Shown here: positions 21,123 through 28,873 of the stretch, one piece after another
Position numbering within the stretch: the first letter of the stretch is position 1
How the letters are laid out: each line of letters opens with the position of its first letter
Origin: Mariluticola halotolerans
GTDB lineage: Bacteria; Pseudomonadota; Alphaproteobacteria; Rhizobiales; Devosiaceae
Direction of reading: 5' to 3'
Assembly: GCF_021611515.1 (NCBI RefSeq)
Contig: NZ_CP090960.1
Coordinates: 992,001 to 1,056,000, forward strand
DNA: 64,000 nt
Notes under the pieces: generated by a model
Told to the model about the DNA's origin: nothing
The model's input: the letters and a program-made list of their open reading frames with translations, nothing else
The model's database searches: none
Made by a program: the position numbers and the translations under genes

Positions 21123-21287
21123 CGGGAATCTCCTTCAAATCTGGGCGCAAAGTGACACGCCCCGTCAGGGGGAGCAACTCACAAAGCCAAAATTCATACG
21201 CAAATGCTACAATGTTTTTGGCAGCAATTGAGAGGCAGGCAAATCGCCCAACCTCCTGCCGCTTCTGCAAAACCCTGTCTGCGCCAG

Positions 21288-22397
21288 CTAGCGTTCCAGC
21301 ACTGTGCCAACCAGTGAGGATGCAATCGGTTCAGGGCGAGCGACTTTCGTTGTTATGGACACAAGGCCTGCCGTTACCGATGCGGTTTCAAACGCCTGCA
21401 TGACCTCAAGCACATGCAGGGCCAGATCACCATTGGCGCGGTGCGGCCTGTCTGTGCGAATAGCGAGCGCCATGTCGGCGACACCGATTGAACGGTAATT
21501 GGCATCCGCATAGGGCCGTGTCGTGGGCACCACCTCCCAGTCACCCCCTTTTGCCATACGGCTGATTTCGCCGCCGAAATGGTTGGGGTCGGGCACAATC
21601 AGCGTGCCGTCTGTGCCGTAAAGCTCCAGCGGCAGATGCTTGTGGCCTGCCACATCGAAGCTCATGGTCAATTGCACAACGGCACCATTGACGAAACGCA
21701 AGAGGCCCGCAACGTGCGTGGGGACCTTGACCGGGATGGTCTCACCCTTTTTTGGCTCGCTGGTGATGATCCGTTGGTCGACGGGTTTGGTGCCCATGCC
21801 GATGACGCTTTCGACAGGGCCGTAAAGATTGACCAGATCGGTGATGTAATAAGGCGCCATATCGAGGATCGGCCCGCCGCCGATATCATAATAAAAAGCA
21901 GGATCCGGATGCCAGCGTTCGTGACCGGGGCACATGAAATAGGCCGTGCCGCCCACGGGCGTGCCAAGAAAGCCGCTATCGACAATCTCGCGGCAGGTCT
22001 GGTGGGCGCCGCCCAGAAAGGTATCCGGCGCGGAACCGATGCGCAGTCCTGCCTTTTGCGCGGCCTCAACCAGCTTTTGCCCTTCGGCGAAGTTTATGCC
22101 GAGCGGCTTTTCGCTATAGACGTGCTTGCCGGCGGCCAGAATGCGCAAACCGACTTCAACATGAACCCGCGGAATGGTGAGGTTGACGATAAGCTCAATG
22201 GTTGGATCGGCGAGCATGGTCTCGATCGACATGGCTTCGAGCCCGAATTCTGCGGCGCGTGCCTCAGCCGCCTCCGGCCGGATGTCGGCCAGTCCGCGAA
22301 TGTCGAGGACATCAAAATTCTTCGCAGCGGTTAAATAGGCGGCCGATATATTCCCGCAACCGATAAACCCGACACCCACTCGCAAAGGCATGCCCAT
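21288..22397 (-). CDS. Gfo/Idh/MocA-family oxidoreductase
   Basis: NAD(P)-dependent sugar or cyclitol dehydrogenase, 369 aa from ATG 22397, which has AGGAGG 9 nt upstream; an in-frame ATG at 22457 adds 20 residues without a site. The Rossmann motif VGFIGCGNISAAYL is at the N-terminus, followed by YSEKPLGINFAEGQKLVEAA (the EKP motif) and the C-terminal substrate domain with GGPILDMAPYYITDLVNLYG. Neighbours give no clue to substrate: the formaldehyde pathway is on one side and the buf operon on the other. Confidence 0.88.
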   Translation of the reverse strand: MGMPLRVGVGFIGCGNISAAYLTAAKNFDVLDIRGLADIRPEAAEARAAEFGLEAMSIETMLADPTIELIVNLTIPRVHVEVGLRILAAGKHVYSEKPLGINFAEGQKLVEAAQKAGLRIGSAPDTFLGGAHQTCREIVDSGFLGTPVGGTAYFMCPGHERWHPDPAFYYDIGGGPILDMAPYYITDLVNLYGPVESVIGMGTKPVDQRIITSEPKKGETIPVKVPTHVAGLLRFVNGAVVQLTMSFDVAGHKHLPLELYGTDGTLIVPDPNHFGGEISRMAKGGDWEVVPTTRPYADANYRSIGVADMALAIRTDRPHRANGDLALHVLEVMQAFETASVTAGLVSITTKVARPEPIASSLVGTVLER

Positions 22398-22506
22398 TGC
22401 CACTTTCCTCCTGCACACAGCACCAATTGATCCCCGGCCTCCTCGCCGGGAGATCAAATGTGTAGCATGTTAGTGCGTGGACGCAATCGGCATGGATGCC
22501 TGATTG

Positions 22507-23034
22507 TTACATGGCGGCTTGTGTATTTCGATCAAAGAGCGCGCGGCGCAGAACCGGATCGATCGACAAAGCCCCCGGGCCGCATATTGCGATCACCAGT
22601 GCATAGGCCATCCAGAGCGCATGTGAGTTCATCCAATCGGTGACGTTGATGAACCCCTCTGGAAAGACCAGTTGAATAACGATGCTCATTGCCAGCAAAG
22701 CCAAAGCCCAAAGGCGTGTAGCGATGCCCAGCACAAGGAGAACCGGCAAGACGATTTCCGCGAGCGCTGTCATCCAGGCCACGAGCACCGGAAACGGGAT
22801 GGGCATGTCGAACAGGCCAAAATGAAGCACAAATTCATTCTGGAAGAGATAGAGCGTTGAGCCGGAAATATCGGTGGGGAAATTGACCCAACGGGTTTGG
22901 CCCGAGGCCCAGAAAGGTTTTGCCAAGAGCAGGCGCAAGCCCAAGAGAAGCAATGACGCGGCAATAAATTGCTTCATCCCCTTGTTCTCCAGCGGCCTGA
23001 ACCGCCCAAAGATCAATCCAACAATTCCCGTCAT
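22507..23034 (-). CDS. bufD: DoxX-family membrane protein of the bufferin operon
   Basis: 175-aa integral membrane protein of the DoxX family. After MTGIVGLIFGRFRPLENKGMK it shows about four membrane spans (ASLLLLGLRLLLAKPFW; FPVLVAWMTALAEIVLPVLL; LWALALLAMSIVIQLVF; ALWMAYALVIAIC). The motifs GQTRWVNFP and ALAEIVLPVLLVLGIATRLW are typical of DoxX. It begins 10 bp after bufC with GGGGGAAG before the ATG. DoxX proteins close bufferin-type operons in Caulobacter. Its role there is not settled; export or redox support in the membrane is inference. Confidence 0.85.
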   Translation of the reverse strand: MTGIVGLIFGRFRPLENKGMKQFIAASLLLLGLRLLLAKPFWASGQTRWVNFPTDISGSTLYLFQNEFVLHFGLFDMPIPFPVLVAWMTALAEIVLPVLLVLGIATRLWALALLAMSIVIQLVFPEGFINVTDWMNSHALWMAYALVIAICGPGALSIDPVLRRALFDRNTQAAM

Positions 23035-23044
23035 ATCTTCCCCC

Positions 23045-23791
23045 TTACTGGCAGGCGCCGGACCCGATCAGGATTCCCAGCGCCCGCGATAAATCGAAAC
23101 CAGAATTTTCGTAAAAAGCTGTCTCGGCTGCGTCACCCAGCGTTTCGCCCTCAAATATCGTTGCAAAGAATATGCCCTCGGCGCGGGAAAGCGCCGTCAC
23201 TTGAACCTCGGTTTCGGGCCGCGTGATCAAGGCTGTCTCCACGGCATCCGGATCGATGCCCGCCGCAGTTTGTTTCGCCCGCGCCGCCTGCCAGATCGAT
23301 GCGACAGGAAATTGCGCGTGCAATAGATACGTTGCGGGATGCGCGGTGAAACGGAGAGCCGGCAAAGCCTCTTCGCTTATGTTTGCGAGCGTTGCAGCAT
23401 CGAGCGGGGTGGCATCCGCTGCGTGATAGGCATCAAGCCAGGCGCGATCAATGCGCGCGACATCTGGCAGAAAAGGCAGTTGCGCTGCCGGCTCAAAGCT
23501 GGCGATGAATTCAGGAAAATTCCGGCCATATTCCTGCAGCAACGGACTTGCCGGTGGGTGGGCACGCACAAATATACGCGCCATCTCGCGAAAGAATGCC
23601 TCTCCCACCAAAGCCTCGACGGCGGGAAATGTCGCTTTCAGTGCCTCAATAAGCGATATTGTGACATTGTTGCGATAAACCGCAAACCGCTTTGGCGCGG
23701 GACGACCGGCCGGGTCAACAATACCCTCTGGCACCGGCGCGTCCGGGCTCAGCAGAGCGGCTGCGAATTGTCCCTGCGGTTCATGCGACAT
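23045..23791 (-). CDS. bufC: DUF2063 / BufC-type partner of the MNIO enzyme
   Basis: 248-aa cytoplasmic protein with the HvfC/BufC N-terminal domain (DUF2063). Signatures are KRFAVYRNNVTISLIEALKA, TFPAVEALVGEAFFREMARI, and HPPASPLLQEYGRNFPEFI. The start MSHEPQGQ at 23791 overlaps the end of bufB by 11 bp, so translation is coupled; upstream in-frame ATGs reach 23839 but lie deep in bufB. In this RiPP class the partner binds the precursor and delivers it to the oxidase. Order bufA-bufB-bufC-bufD matches the Caulobacter arrangement as I know it. Confidence 0.9.
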   Translation of the reverse strand: MSHEPQGQFAAALLSPDAPVPEGIVDPAGRPAPKRFAVYRNNVTISLIEALKATFPAVEALVGEAFFREMARIFVRAHPPASPLLQEYGRNFPEFIASFEPAAQLPFLPDVARIDRAWLDAYHAADATPLDAATLANISEEALPALRFTAHPATYLLHAQFPVASIWQAARAKQTAAGIDPDAVETALITRPETEVQVTALSRAEGIFFATIFEGETLGDAAETAFYENSGFDLSRALGILIGSGACQ

Positions 23792-24641
23792 CAGCAGTCC
23801 GCCGCGCTTCTGCCAGAATGCTTTCAGCGGCATCGACATCCTGTTTCAGCGTGTCCCAATCGGGTACTTCGTTATCCCACTCAATCAGGGTGGGCTTTGC
23901 GCCGGCATGCCCAATCACATGCGTGTAAAGCAGCCAGACCGGATCAGCGACCTCCCTGTCATGCGCATCGATCAATAGTGGCTCGCCATTGTCGTCCTCG
24001 TCCGTTGCGTGACCGCCGAGGTGTATTTCACCCACATGCTCGAGCGGGAAACTGTCCAGATAGGCGTGTGCATCGTATTTCTGGTTTGTCGCTGAGACAT
24101 GGACATTGTTGACGTCGAGCAGCAAGCCGCAACCAGAGCGCCGCTGCACCTCCCTGATAAACTCGACTTCCGGCATCTCGCTTTCAGCGAAGGCGACATA
24201 TGTCGAGGGATTTTCCAGTAATATCTGCCGCCCCAATGTCGTTTGCACCTCATCGAGATGCGCGACAACGCGGGCGAGCACCGTTTCGGTATACGGGACC
24301 GGCAAAAGATCGTTTAAAAAGACGCTTTCATGGGTCGACCAGGCCAGATGTTCGGAGACAAGGCCGGGCTGATAGCGGTCGACCACGATTTTCAGGCGGG
24401 CAAGGTGCGCCTGATCGAGCGGACGCTCTGCACCGATGGAAAGACCGACACCGTGTACGCTTAGCGGCCAGTTCTCACGGATCGCGGTCAGCGCTTTATG
24501 GGGCAGTCCGCCTGCGCCCATGTAATTCTCGGCATGGACTTCGAAAAATCCGATGTCCGGCCGGGTTTCGAAAATCGCGCCATAGTGTTCGGGTTTGAGG
24601 CCCGCGCCGGCGCGTGGCGGGATGGAATGGCTGGTTTTCAT
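23781..24641 (-). CDS. bufB: MNIO-family (DUF692) multinuclear iron oxidase, bufferin maturase
   Basis: 286-aa TIM-barrel enzyme of the MNIO family, relatives of which modify cysteines in precursor peptides (MbnB, TglH, BufB). Visible family signatures, each carrying candidate iron ligands: FFEVHAENYMG, SVHGVGLSIG, VSEHLAWSTHE, LLENPSTY, LLLDVNNVHVSATNQ, VGEIHLGGH, LIDAHDREV and TLIEWDNEVPDW. GGGAGGATATT precedes the ATG. It follows the precursor gene by 60 bp and overlaps bufC. Predicted reaction: conversion of precursor cysteines to 5-thiooxazoles. The family call is secure; the exact product is inferred from operon context. Confidence 0.93.
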   Translation of the reverse strand: MKTSHSIPPRAGAGLKPEHYGAIFETRPDIGFFEVHAENYMGAGGLPHKALTAIRENWPLSVHGVGLSIGAERPLDQAHLARLKIVVDRYQPGLVSEHLAWSTHESVFLNDLLPVPYTETVLARVVAHLDEVQTTLGRQILLENPSTYVAFAESEMPEVEFIREVQRRSGCGLLLDVNNVHVSATNQKYDAHAYLDSFPLEHVGEIHLGGHATDEDDNGEPLLIDAHDREVADPVWLLYTHVIGHAGAKPTLIEWDNEVPDWDTLKQDVDAAESILAEARRTADVA

Positions 24642-24661
24642 AATATCCTCCCTGAACCGAA

Positions 24662-24685
24662 CGCCCCCGGCAAAAGCCGGGAGCG
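24662..24685 (-). promoter_or_regulatory. Hairpin between bufA and bufB
   Basis: Ten-base arms with one mismatch around an AAAA/TTTT loop (core CCCGGC with GCCGGG) lie 17 bp after the bufA stop and before the bufB ribosome-binding site. With no U-tract it is probably a processing or mRNA-stabilising element that lets more precursor peptide than enzyme be made; a weak attenuator is possible. Confidence 0.55.
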
Positions 24686-24701
24686 CTTCGCAAACAGACC
24701 G

Positions 24702-25019
24702 TCAGGCCATGTCGCGATCAAGTGCTTCAAGGGAACCGGCACGGCCATTGCCGAGAACCTTGCCCCAGAATTCCGCATCCTCGCACACGCCAGCGGGCAC
24801 CAGTGCCCAGGCATTGCCCTGATAATCGACCTTGGATGTACCCGCGCAGGTTGTGCCCGGACCGGCGGCGCAATCATTTTTGCCTGCCAGGGAAACGCCA
24901 TAGCATTTCTCCATACCGTCCTGAGCCAGGGCGGGTGTTGCTGTGGTCACAGCGCCGGCAACTGCCGCCGCCATTGCCGTACCAATCAGAGCTGCAGTCG
25001 CTTTACGTGCAATAGTCAT
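24702..25019 (-). CDS. bufA: Bufferin-type precursor peptide (DUF2282), predicted copper-binding RiPP
   Basis: 105-aa precursor. Residues 1-32 form a Sec signal peptide ([20 protein letters not shown], cleavage after TPALA). The core contains four cysteines at residues 39, 50, 58 and 79, in the DUF2282 pattern [20 protein letters not shown] followed by [16 protein letters not shown] and VPAGVC. A 26-residue tail follows the last cysteine. The start ATG 25017-25019 has GGAGGATAACC directly upstream; the frame is open further upstream but only through the leader. The mature product is expected in the periplasm, where bufferins sequester copper. Gene-neighbour evidence (bufB, bufC, bufD) is strong. 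Confidence 0.9.
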   Translation of the reverse strand: MTIARKATAALIGTAMAAAVAGAVTTATPALAQDGMEKCYGVSLAGKNDCAAGPGTTCAGTSKVDYQGNAWALVPAGVCEDAEFWGKVLGNGRAGSLEALDRDMA

Positions 25020-25273
25020 GGTTATCCTCCGTTTGAAACATAGTGTTGCAGTGGTGGTATCGGGGAACCTCCCCTGCACGAACGCTATGCCGGTCAAATG
25101 GAGATGGAAAATCAAGCGCCCTGACAAACCGTCAACTTGACGTGACTGCTCTGTGAGGCGGGGCATGCCAAGAAACAGCCGTAAACCCGAAAGAGCCGCT
25201 TGCAACCTTTTACCTGTGGTGCTAGCAAGCGCGCACGATGTGTCGTGGCATTTGCCCGACGACCTCGCCATGT

Positions 25274-25349
<76 letters not shown>

Positions 25350-25369
25350 TAAACCATATATTTCAATAG

Positions 25370-25522
25370 CTTAACGCTTCTCACCGGATCATGAAAGTGC
25401 CCGTTGGCACCTATACCCGCGAGTCCATCCCGCTTCTTGTGGCGGTCAGCATAGTGACGATGCTGCTGATTTTCCTGCCGGATATGGTGCTGTTTTTGCC
25501 CAATCTGATGTTTAACCGGTAA
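25370..25522 (+). pseudogene. 3' remnant of a TRAP transporter large permease gene (dctM-like)
   Basis: A frame open from 25370 to the TAA at 25520-25522 includes the 43-residue peptide from ATG 25391. It reads VPVGTYTRESIPLLVAVSIV then TMLLIFLPDMVLFLPNLM. This matches the end of DctM-type permeases, which finish with a membrane span and a LP(N/S)LM motif. Everything upstream is missing, because a stop lies at 25367-25369 and tRNA-Thr begins the other side. It is most simply a leftover of a deletion at the tRNA gene. A genuine 43-aa one-TM protein is the alternative, but no ribosome-binding site is visible. Confidence 0.5.
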
Positions 25523-25899
25523 TGCCGTTTATGAGAGGACGGCAGAAGCCCTGCGCGGCACCTGCGCATTCGGCGCGAAGAGATTGACTTTCGTGCCGAT
25601 GCGGCCATGATGTTGATCATGAAGACGCATTCTATCCCTATCGGTCTTTTTTCCCGGGCAGCCTTCCAAACAGGCAATTAGCCTGGCTTGGCTACCTGCG
25701 ACAGCAAGAGCCCTGCCAGGACAATTCATCTCACCTCTGCAATAGCACCGTCATTCCCCTTTGACGCATAGTCGCTTTTGCCTGCACGCCACCGGCGTGC
25801 GGCAGGCGTGAAGCGTGTCGGTGGATTGGCGTGCCGTGCAGATTTGTCTCATCGGCACCCTGCTCTTTCGGATGTGCCTGCCCAATTCGAGTAACCCTC
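25523..25899. other. Gene-poor stretch after the dctM remnant
   Basis: This 377-bp stretch contains no gene I can support. There is an imperfect GC-rich hairpin at about 25782-25809 (GCCTG...CAGGC with CACGCC...GGCGTG) and a 24-codon open frame from ATG 25607 without a ribosome-binding site. Codon pattern and lack of conserved sequence suggest decayed or non-coding DNA next to tRNA-Thr. Confidence 0.45.
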
Positions 25900-26106
25900 A
25901 TGACATTCAAATATCGTATCAATTTCCCGGCTTGTGACGGACACAAGATTGCACGCTTTCGGGCATGGGCCCGGGAAAATCTGCCCAATGTAGATTACAA
26001 GCTGCCGCCGCAAGCACCAATTCGCACCACTACGCTCACCGTGAGCTTCCGGTCTGAAGCAGACCGTGAAGCGGCGCGGAACGCGTTCCCAGCAACACTG
26101 CCCTAA
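25900..26106 (+). CDS. Small hypothetical protein, 68 aa
   Basis: A 68-aa cytoplasmic-looking protein beginning MTFKYRINFPACDGHKIARF and ending in an alpha-helical SEADREAARNAFPATLP segment. No signal peptide, membrane span or known motif is recognised. The ATG at 25900 is preferred over 25831 because the upstream part is cysteine-rich and unlike coding sequence. The ribosome-binding site is weak. A hairpin follows 17 bp after the stop. It may be a real small gene or part of the degraded region beside tRNA-Thr. Confidence 0.45.
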   Translation: MTFKYRINFPACDGHKIARFRAWARENLPNVDYKLPPQAPIRTTTLTVSFRSEADREAARNAFPATLP

Positions 26107-26122
26107 CCGATGGAACAGGGTG

Positions 26123-26149
26123 ACCGGGGCCATGCGTAATGGCCCCGGT
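26123..26149. terminator. Strong hairpin between convergent genes
   Basis: ACCGGGGCCAT and ATGGCCCCGGT pair perfectly over 11 bp around a GCGTA loop, 9 bp past the mgtE stop and 17 bp past the small gene on the other strand. Neither side has a proper T-run, so termination is likely but not textbook. Confidence 0.6.
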
Positions 26150-26158
26150 TGACCATTG

Positions 26159-27463
26159 CTACATGCCCATCACCATAGTGGCGATCGAGAAGTAGACGAT
26201 CACACCGGCGGCATCTGAAATTGTGGTGACCAGAGGCGCACTGGCCGTGGCCGGGTCCAGATTGAATCGGCTGAGGATGAAGGGCAGCGACATGCCGATC
26301 AGGCAGCCGACAAACACCACTGCAATCATTGTCAAACCAACGGTCAAGGCTATTTCATAACCGCCGCGGGCAAAGCCAATCGGGAACACAATAAGCGCCA
26401 TCGCCGCGCCGAGAAGAATGGCTACGGCGACTTCCCGCACGATCAGTTTACCCCAGTCCTTCATCTCCACGTCGCCTGTCGCCAGCGCACGCACCATCAG
26501 GGTTGAGGATTGCGACCCGGCATTACCGCTGCTGTCGATGAGCAAAGGCAGGAAGAAGACCAGCGCCACATAGGCAAGGATCATGTCTTCGAAGGCTGCG
26601 ATGCCGGCCCCGGAAAACAGATTGCCGAAAATCAGCAATGCGAGCCAGCCGATGCGCTTGGTAAACAGCACACGGATAGACGCATCGCGTACGCTCTGGG
26701 TGAGCGAGCCGACTGTGCCGATCTTGTGAAAATCCTGGGTATTTTCCTGCTGCATTGCGTCGGCAGCGTCATCATGAGTGACAATCCCCACCAGACGCCG
26801 CTCGCTATCAACCACCGGCAAAGCCAGCAAGTCATAGCGCGCGATCTTCTGGGCCACCTTTTCGCGCTTGTCTTCAAGCCGCGCACGGATGGGGGATTTT
26901 TCCATAATGTCGCTGATGAGCGTATCTTCCGCCGCAAGGATCAATGCCTTCAGGGGCACTGAACCAATCAGTTTGCGCTCGTCGTCAAGAATATAGGCGC
27001 GATAGATGGTTTCCTTGTCCGGTGCCTCACGGCGCAACAGCTCGATGGCTTCGCTTACAGTCAGATTGGCCGGCAAGGTGGCATAATCGGATGTCATCAT
27101 GGCCCCGGCGGTGCCATCCGCATAGGCCGCGAGCCGCCGTATGTCTTCACGCTCTTCCTGCGCGAGATCACGCAAAAGATGTTCCTGCTCGCCCTGTGGC
27201 AAATAATTGAAAAGGTCCGCGCGATCATCGGCGCTCATCGCGGTGACGATTTCGGCGAGATCAGACCGGTCCAAAATCCGCGACAAGGCAACCTGCTTGT
27301 GCAAGCTCATGTATCCGAACACCGCAGCACGCTGCCGCAATGGAATGGCTATCAGCTTTTCGCCGGCCTGCCTGGCGGAAAGCAGGTCGAGCGTAGCGGC
27401 GATGTCGACAGGATGTCCCGTTTCAATGGGCATGCTGCTGGAAGTATTGATCATGACTGGCAT
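26159..27463 (-). CDS. mgtE: Magnesium transporter MgtE
   Basis: Mg2+ channel/transporter of the inner membrane, 434 aa. Layout: the N domain (ISARQAG-like, DRADLFNYLPQGEQEHLL), paired CBS domains around residues 125-260 (MMTSDYATLPANLTVSEAIE; LALPVVDSERRLVGIVTHDD), then five membrane spans ending AAGVIVYFSIATMVMGM. The pore motif AGSQSSTLMVRALATGDV is intact. Two start ATGs compete: 27463, and 27454, the latter better spaced from AGAGG. Gating by cytosolic Mg2+ through the CBS domains is family knowledge. No M-box riboswitch was recognised upstream. Confidence 0.96.
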   Translation of the reverse strand: MPVMINTSSSMPIETGHPVDIAATLDLLSARQAGEKLIAIPLRQRAAVFGYMSLHKQVALSRILDRSDLAEIVTAMSADDRADLFNYLPQGEQEHLLRDLAQEEREDIRRLAAYADGTAGAMMTSDYATLPANLTVSEAIELLRREAPDKETIYRAYILDDERKLIGSVPLKALILAAEDTLISDIMEKSPIRARLEDKREKVAQKIARYDLLALPVVDSERRLVGIVTHDDAADAMQQENTQDFHKIGTVGSLTQSVRDASIRVLFTKRIGWLALLIFGNLFSGAGIAAFEDMILAYVALVFFLPLLIDSSGNAGSQSSTLMVRALATGDVEMKDWGKLIVREVAVAILLGAAMALIVFPIGFARGGYEIALTVGLTMIAVVFVGCLIGMSLPFILSRFNLDPATASAPLVTTISDAAGVIVYFSIATMVMGM

Positions 27464-27698
27464 CCTCTGTCCAAGGTCACCAGTGCTTTAATTCAAGACT
27501 CTAAATATCTGGTTTATCGCAATTACTGGCAGAATAAGCCGCCCGGCCCGCCGACATATGCAGCACAAGAGTATTCGTGAATTTTCTCTTTAGTCAAAAC
27601 ATCGAATTTTCACTGCCTTTGGAACCAAACAGTGATTCGAAATGCATAGGGTGGCGTAAGGGCTGCATATTTGCTGCCGATAGAAATAAGCCGGGGGC

Positions 27699-28868
27699 TT
27701 GAGTGAGGTCACATTGCTTCGACGTAATCCCAGTATAGCTTTAGATCAGCGCGACGAGGCGGCGATGCTTGCCGATAATGCACAAGAGGCTGCGCAAGCA
27801 GAGGCCTCTGGCGTTGAGCGGCGCTCGGGCATTGAGCGGCGGCGGCATCCACGTGTCAGTCTGGATGCACCCGTTGCCGAGGCTGCAAGCGATGCGGAGG
27901 CGCCAGTAGAACGGCGCAAGCTTGACCGGCGCGGCCTGGATGCGCTGCGTGCCGAAATTCAATGGACATTTGCCGAAGAAGCGGAAGGTCTCAGCTTCGG
28001 CGGGAACAGACGCGTCAACGTTCCGCGCCGCACCCGCATGAAGCATTCACGTCTGCTGCTGCTGGCGGTTGCCTTGTTTTCAGGTGGGCTGGCGGCGTTT
28101 CTGGCCTTTCAAAACAATGATCCGGTCTTGGCACCAGCTGTGGTTGAGGCCGCAGCACCCGAGGTTATCGAGGAGCCGCGTGTACAGGTTCTTGTTGCCA
28201 AACAGGCTATCGGCATTGGCCAGCACCTTCAGCCAGCAACAATTGCCTGGGAGGAATGGCCTGCAGGTTCTGTGCTTGAGGATTATGTGACGATTGACGC
28301 ATCGCCTGAAGCACTGACCGAGATGAATACCGCTGTTGCACGGTTTGATTTTTTCCCCGGAGATCCCATCCGCACCCAGAAACTTGTTTTGGCAAAGGAC
28401 GGCTATCTTTCAGCCATTCTGGCGACCGGCATGCGCGGCGTTTCGGTAAATATCGCTGCTGAATCGGCATCAGGCGGGTTTATCACGCCCAATGATCATG
28501 TTGATGTTGTGCTGACCCGTTCTTCGTCAGCCAGCGAGATTTCTGAAACGATTCTGCACAATGTGCGGGTGCTGGCGATCAATGCCCGTTTGGGGGAAAC
28601 CGGCACGACCGGCGCGCCGGACGAACCGTCCGACGATGTTGAGAACCCGAAAGCCCAGATGTTTGCCAATGCCATAGCCACACTGGAACTTGACGGCGCA
28701 CAGGCCGAGACGATCATCAGCGCCACTGCGGTGGGGCGTTTGTCGCTGGTTTTGCGCTCGATGAGTGATTTTGGTGAAGAAGCCAAGGTTGAGCAGCGCG
28801 GCAGCAATCAGGCGATACGGATTTCCAGCCCCTTCTGGACTGGCAGCAATACGGCTGAGTTCCGCTAA
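27699..28868 (+). CDS. cpaB: Tad/Flp pilus assembly protein CpaB with an N-terminal extension
   Basis: Pilus assembly protein of the periplasm, 389 aa from TTG 27699 or 276 aa from ATG 28038 (MKHSRLLLLAVALFSGGLAA), the canonical CpaB start. The membrane anchor is followed by the SAF-like domain VQVLVAKQAIGIGQHLQPAT and a central RcpC region, including GMRGVSVNIAAESASGGFIT and NDHVDVVLTR. The first ~113 residues are charged and Arg-rich (ERRSGIERRRHPR; VERRKLDRRG). They could be coding or an artefact of GC-rich DNA; neither start has a clear ribosome-binding site. cpaC follows by 5 bp. Confidence 0.85.
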   Translation: MSEVTLLRRNPSIALDQRDEAAMLADNAQEAAQAEASGVERRSGIERRRHPRVSLDAPVAEAASDAEAPVERRKLDRRGLDALRAEIQWTFAEEAEGLSFGGNRRVNVPRRTRMKHSRLLLLAVALFSGGLAAFLAFQNNDPVLAPAVVEAAAPEVIEEPRVQVLVAKQAIGIGQHLQPATIAWEEWPAGSVLEDYVTIDASPEALTEMNTAVARFDFFPGDPIRTQKLVLAKDGYLSAILATGMRGVSVNIAAESASGGFITPNDHVDVVLTRSSSASEISETILHNVRVLAINARLGETGTTGAPDEPSDDVENPKAQMFANAIATLELDGAQAETIISATAVGRLSLVLRSMSDFGEEAKVEQRGSNQAIRISSPFWTGSNTAEFR

Positions 28869-28873
28869 ATCCC

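Noticed and set aside
25607-25681. 24-codon frame starting MMLIMKTHSIPIGLF, considered as a leader peptide
   Set aside because: No ribosome-binding site, no attenuator structure and no related downstream gene.
27464-27698. Mg-sensing riboswitch (M-box) before mgtE
   Set aside because: The 235-bp region lacks a recognisable M-box core or terminator on the minus strand.
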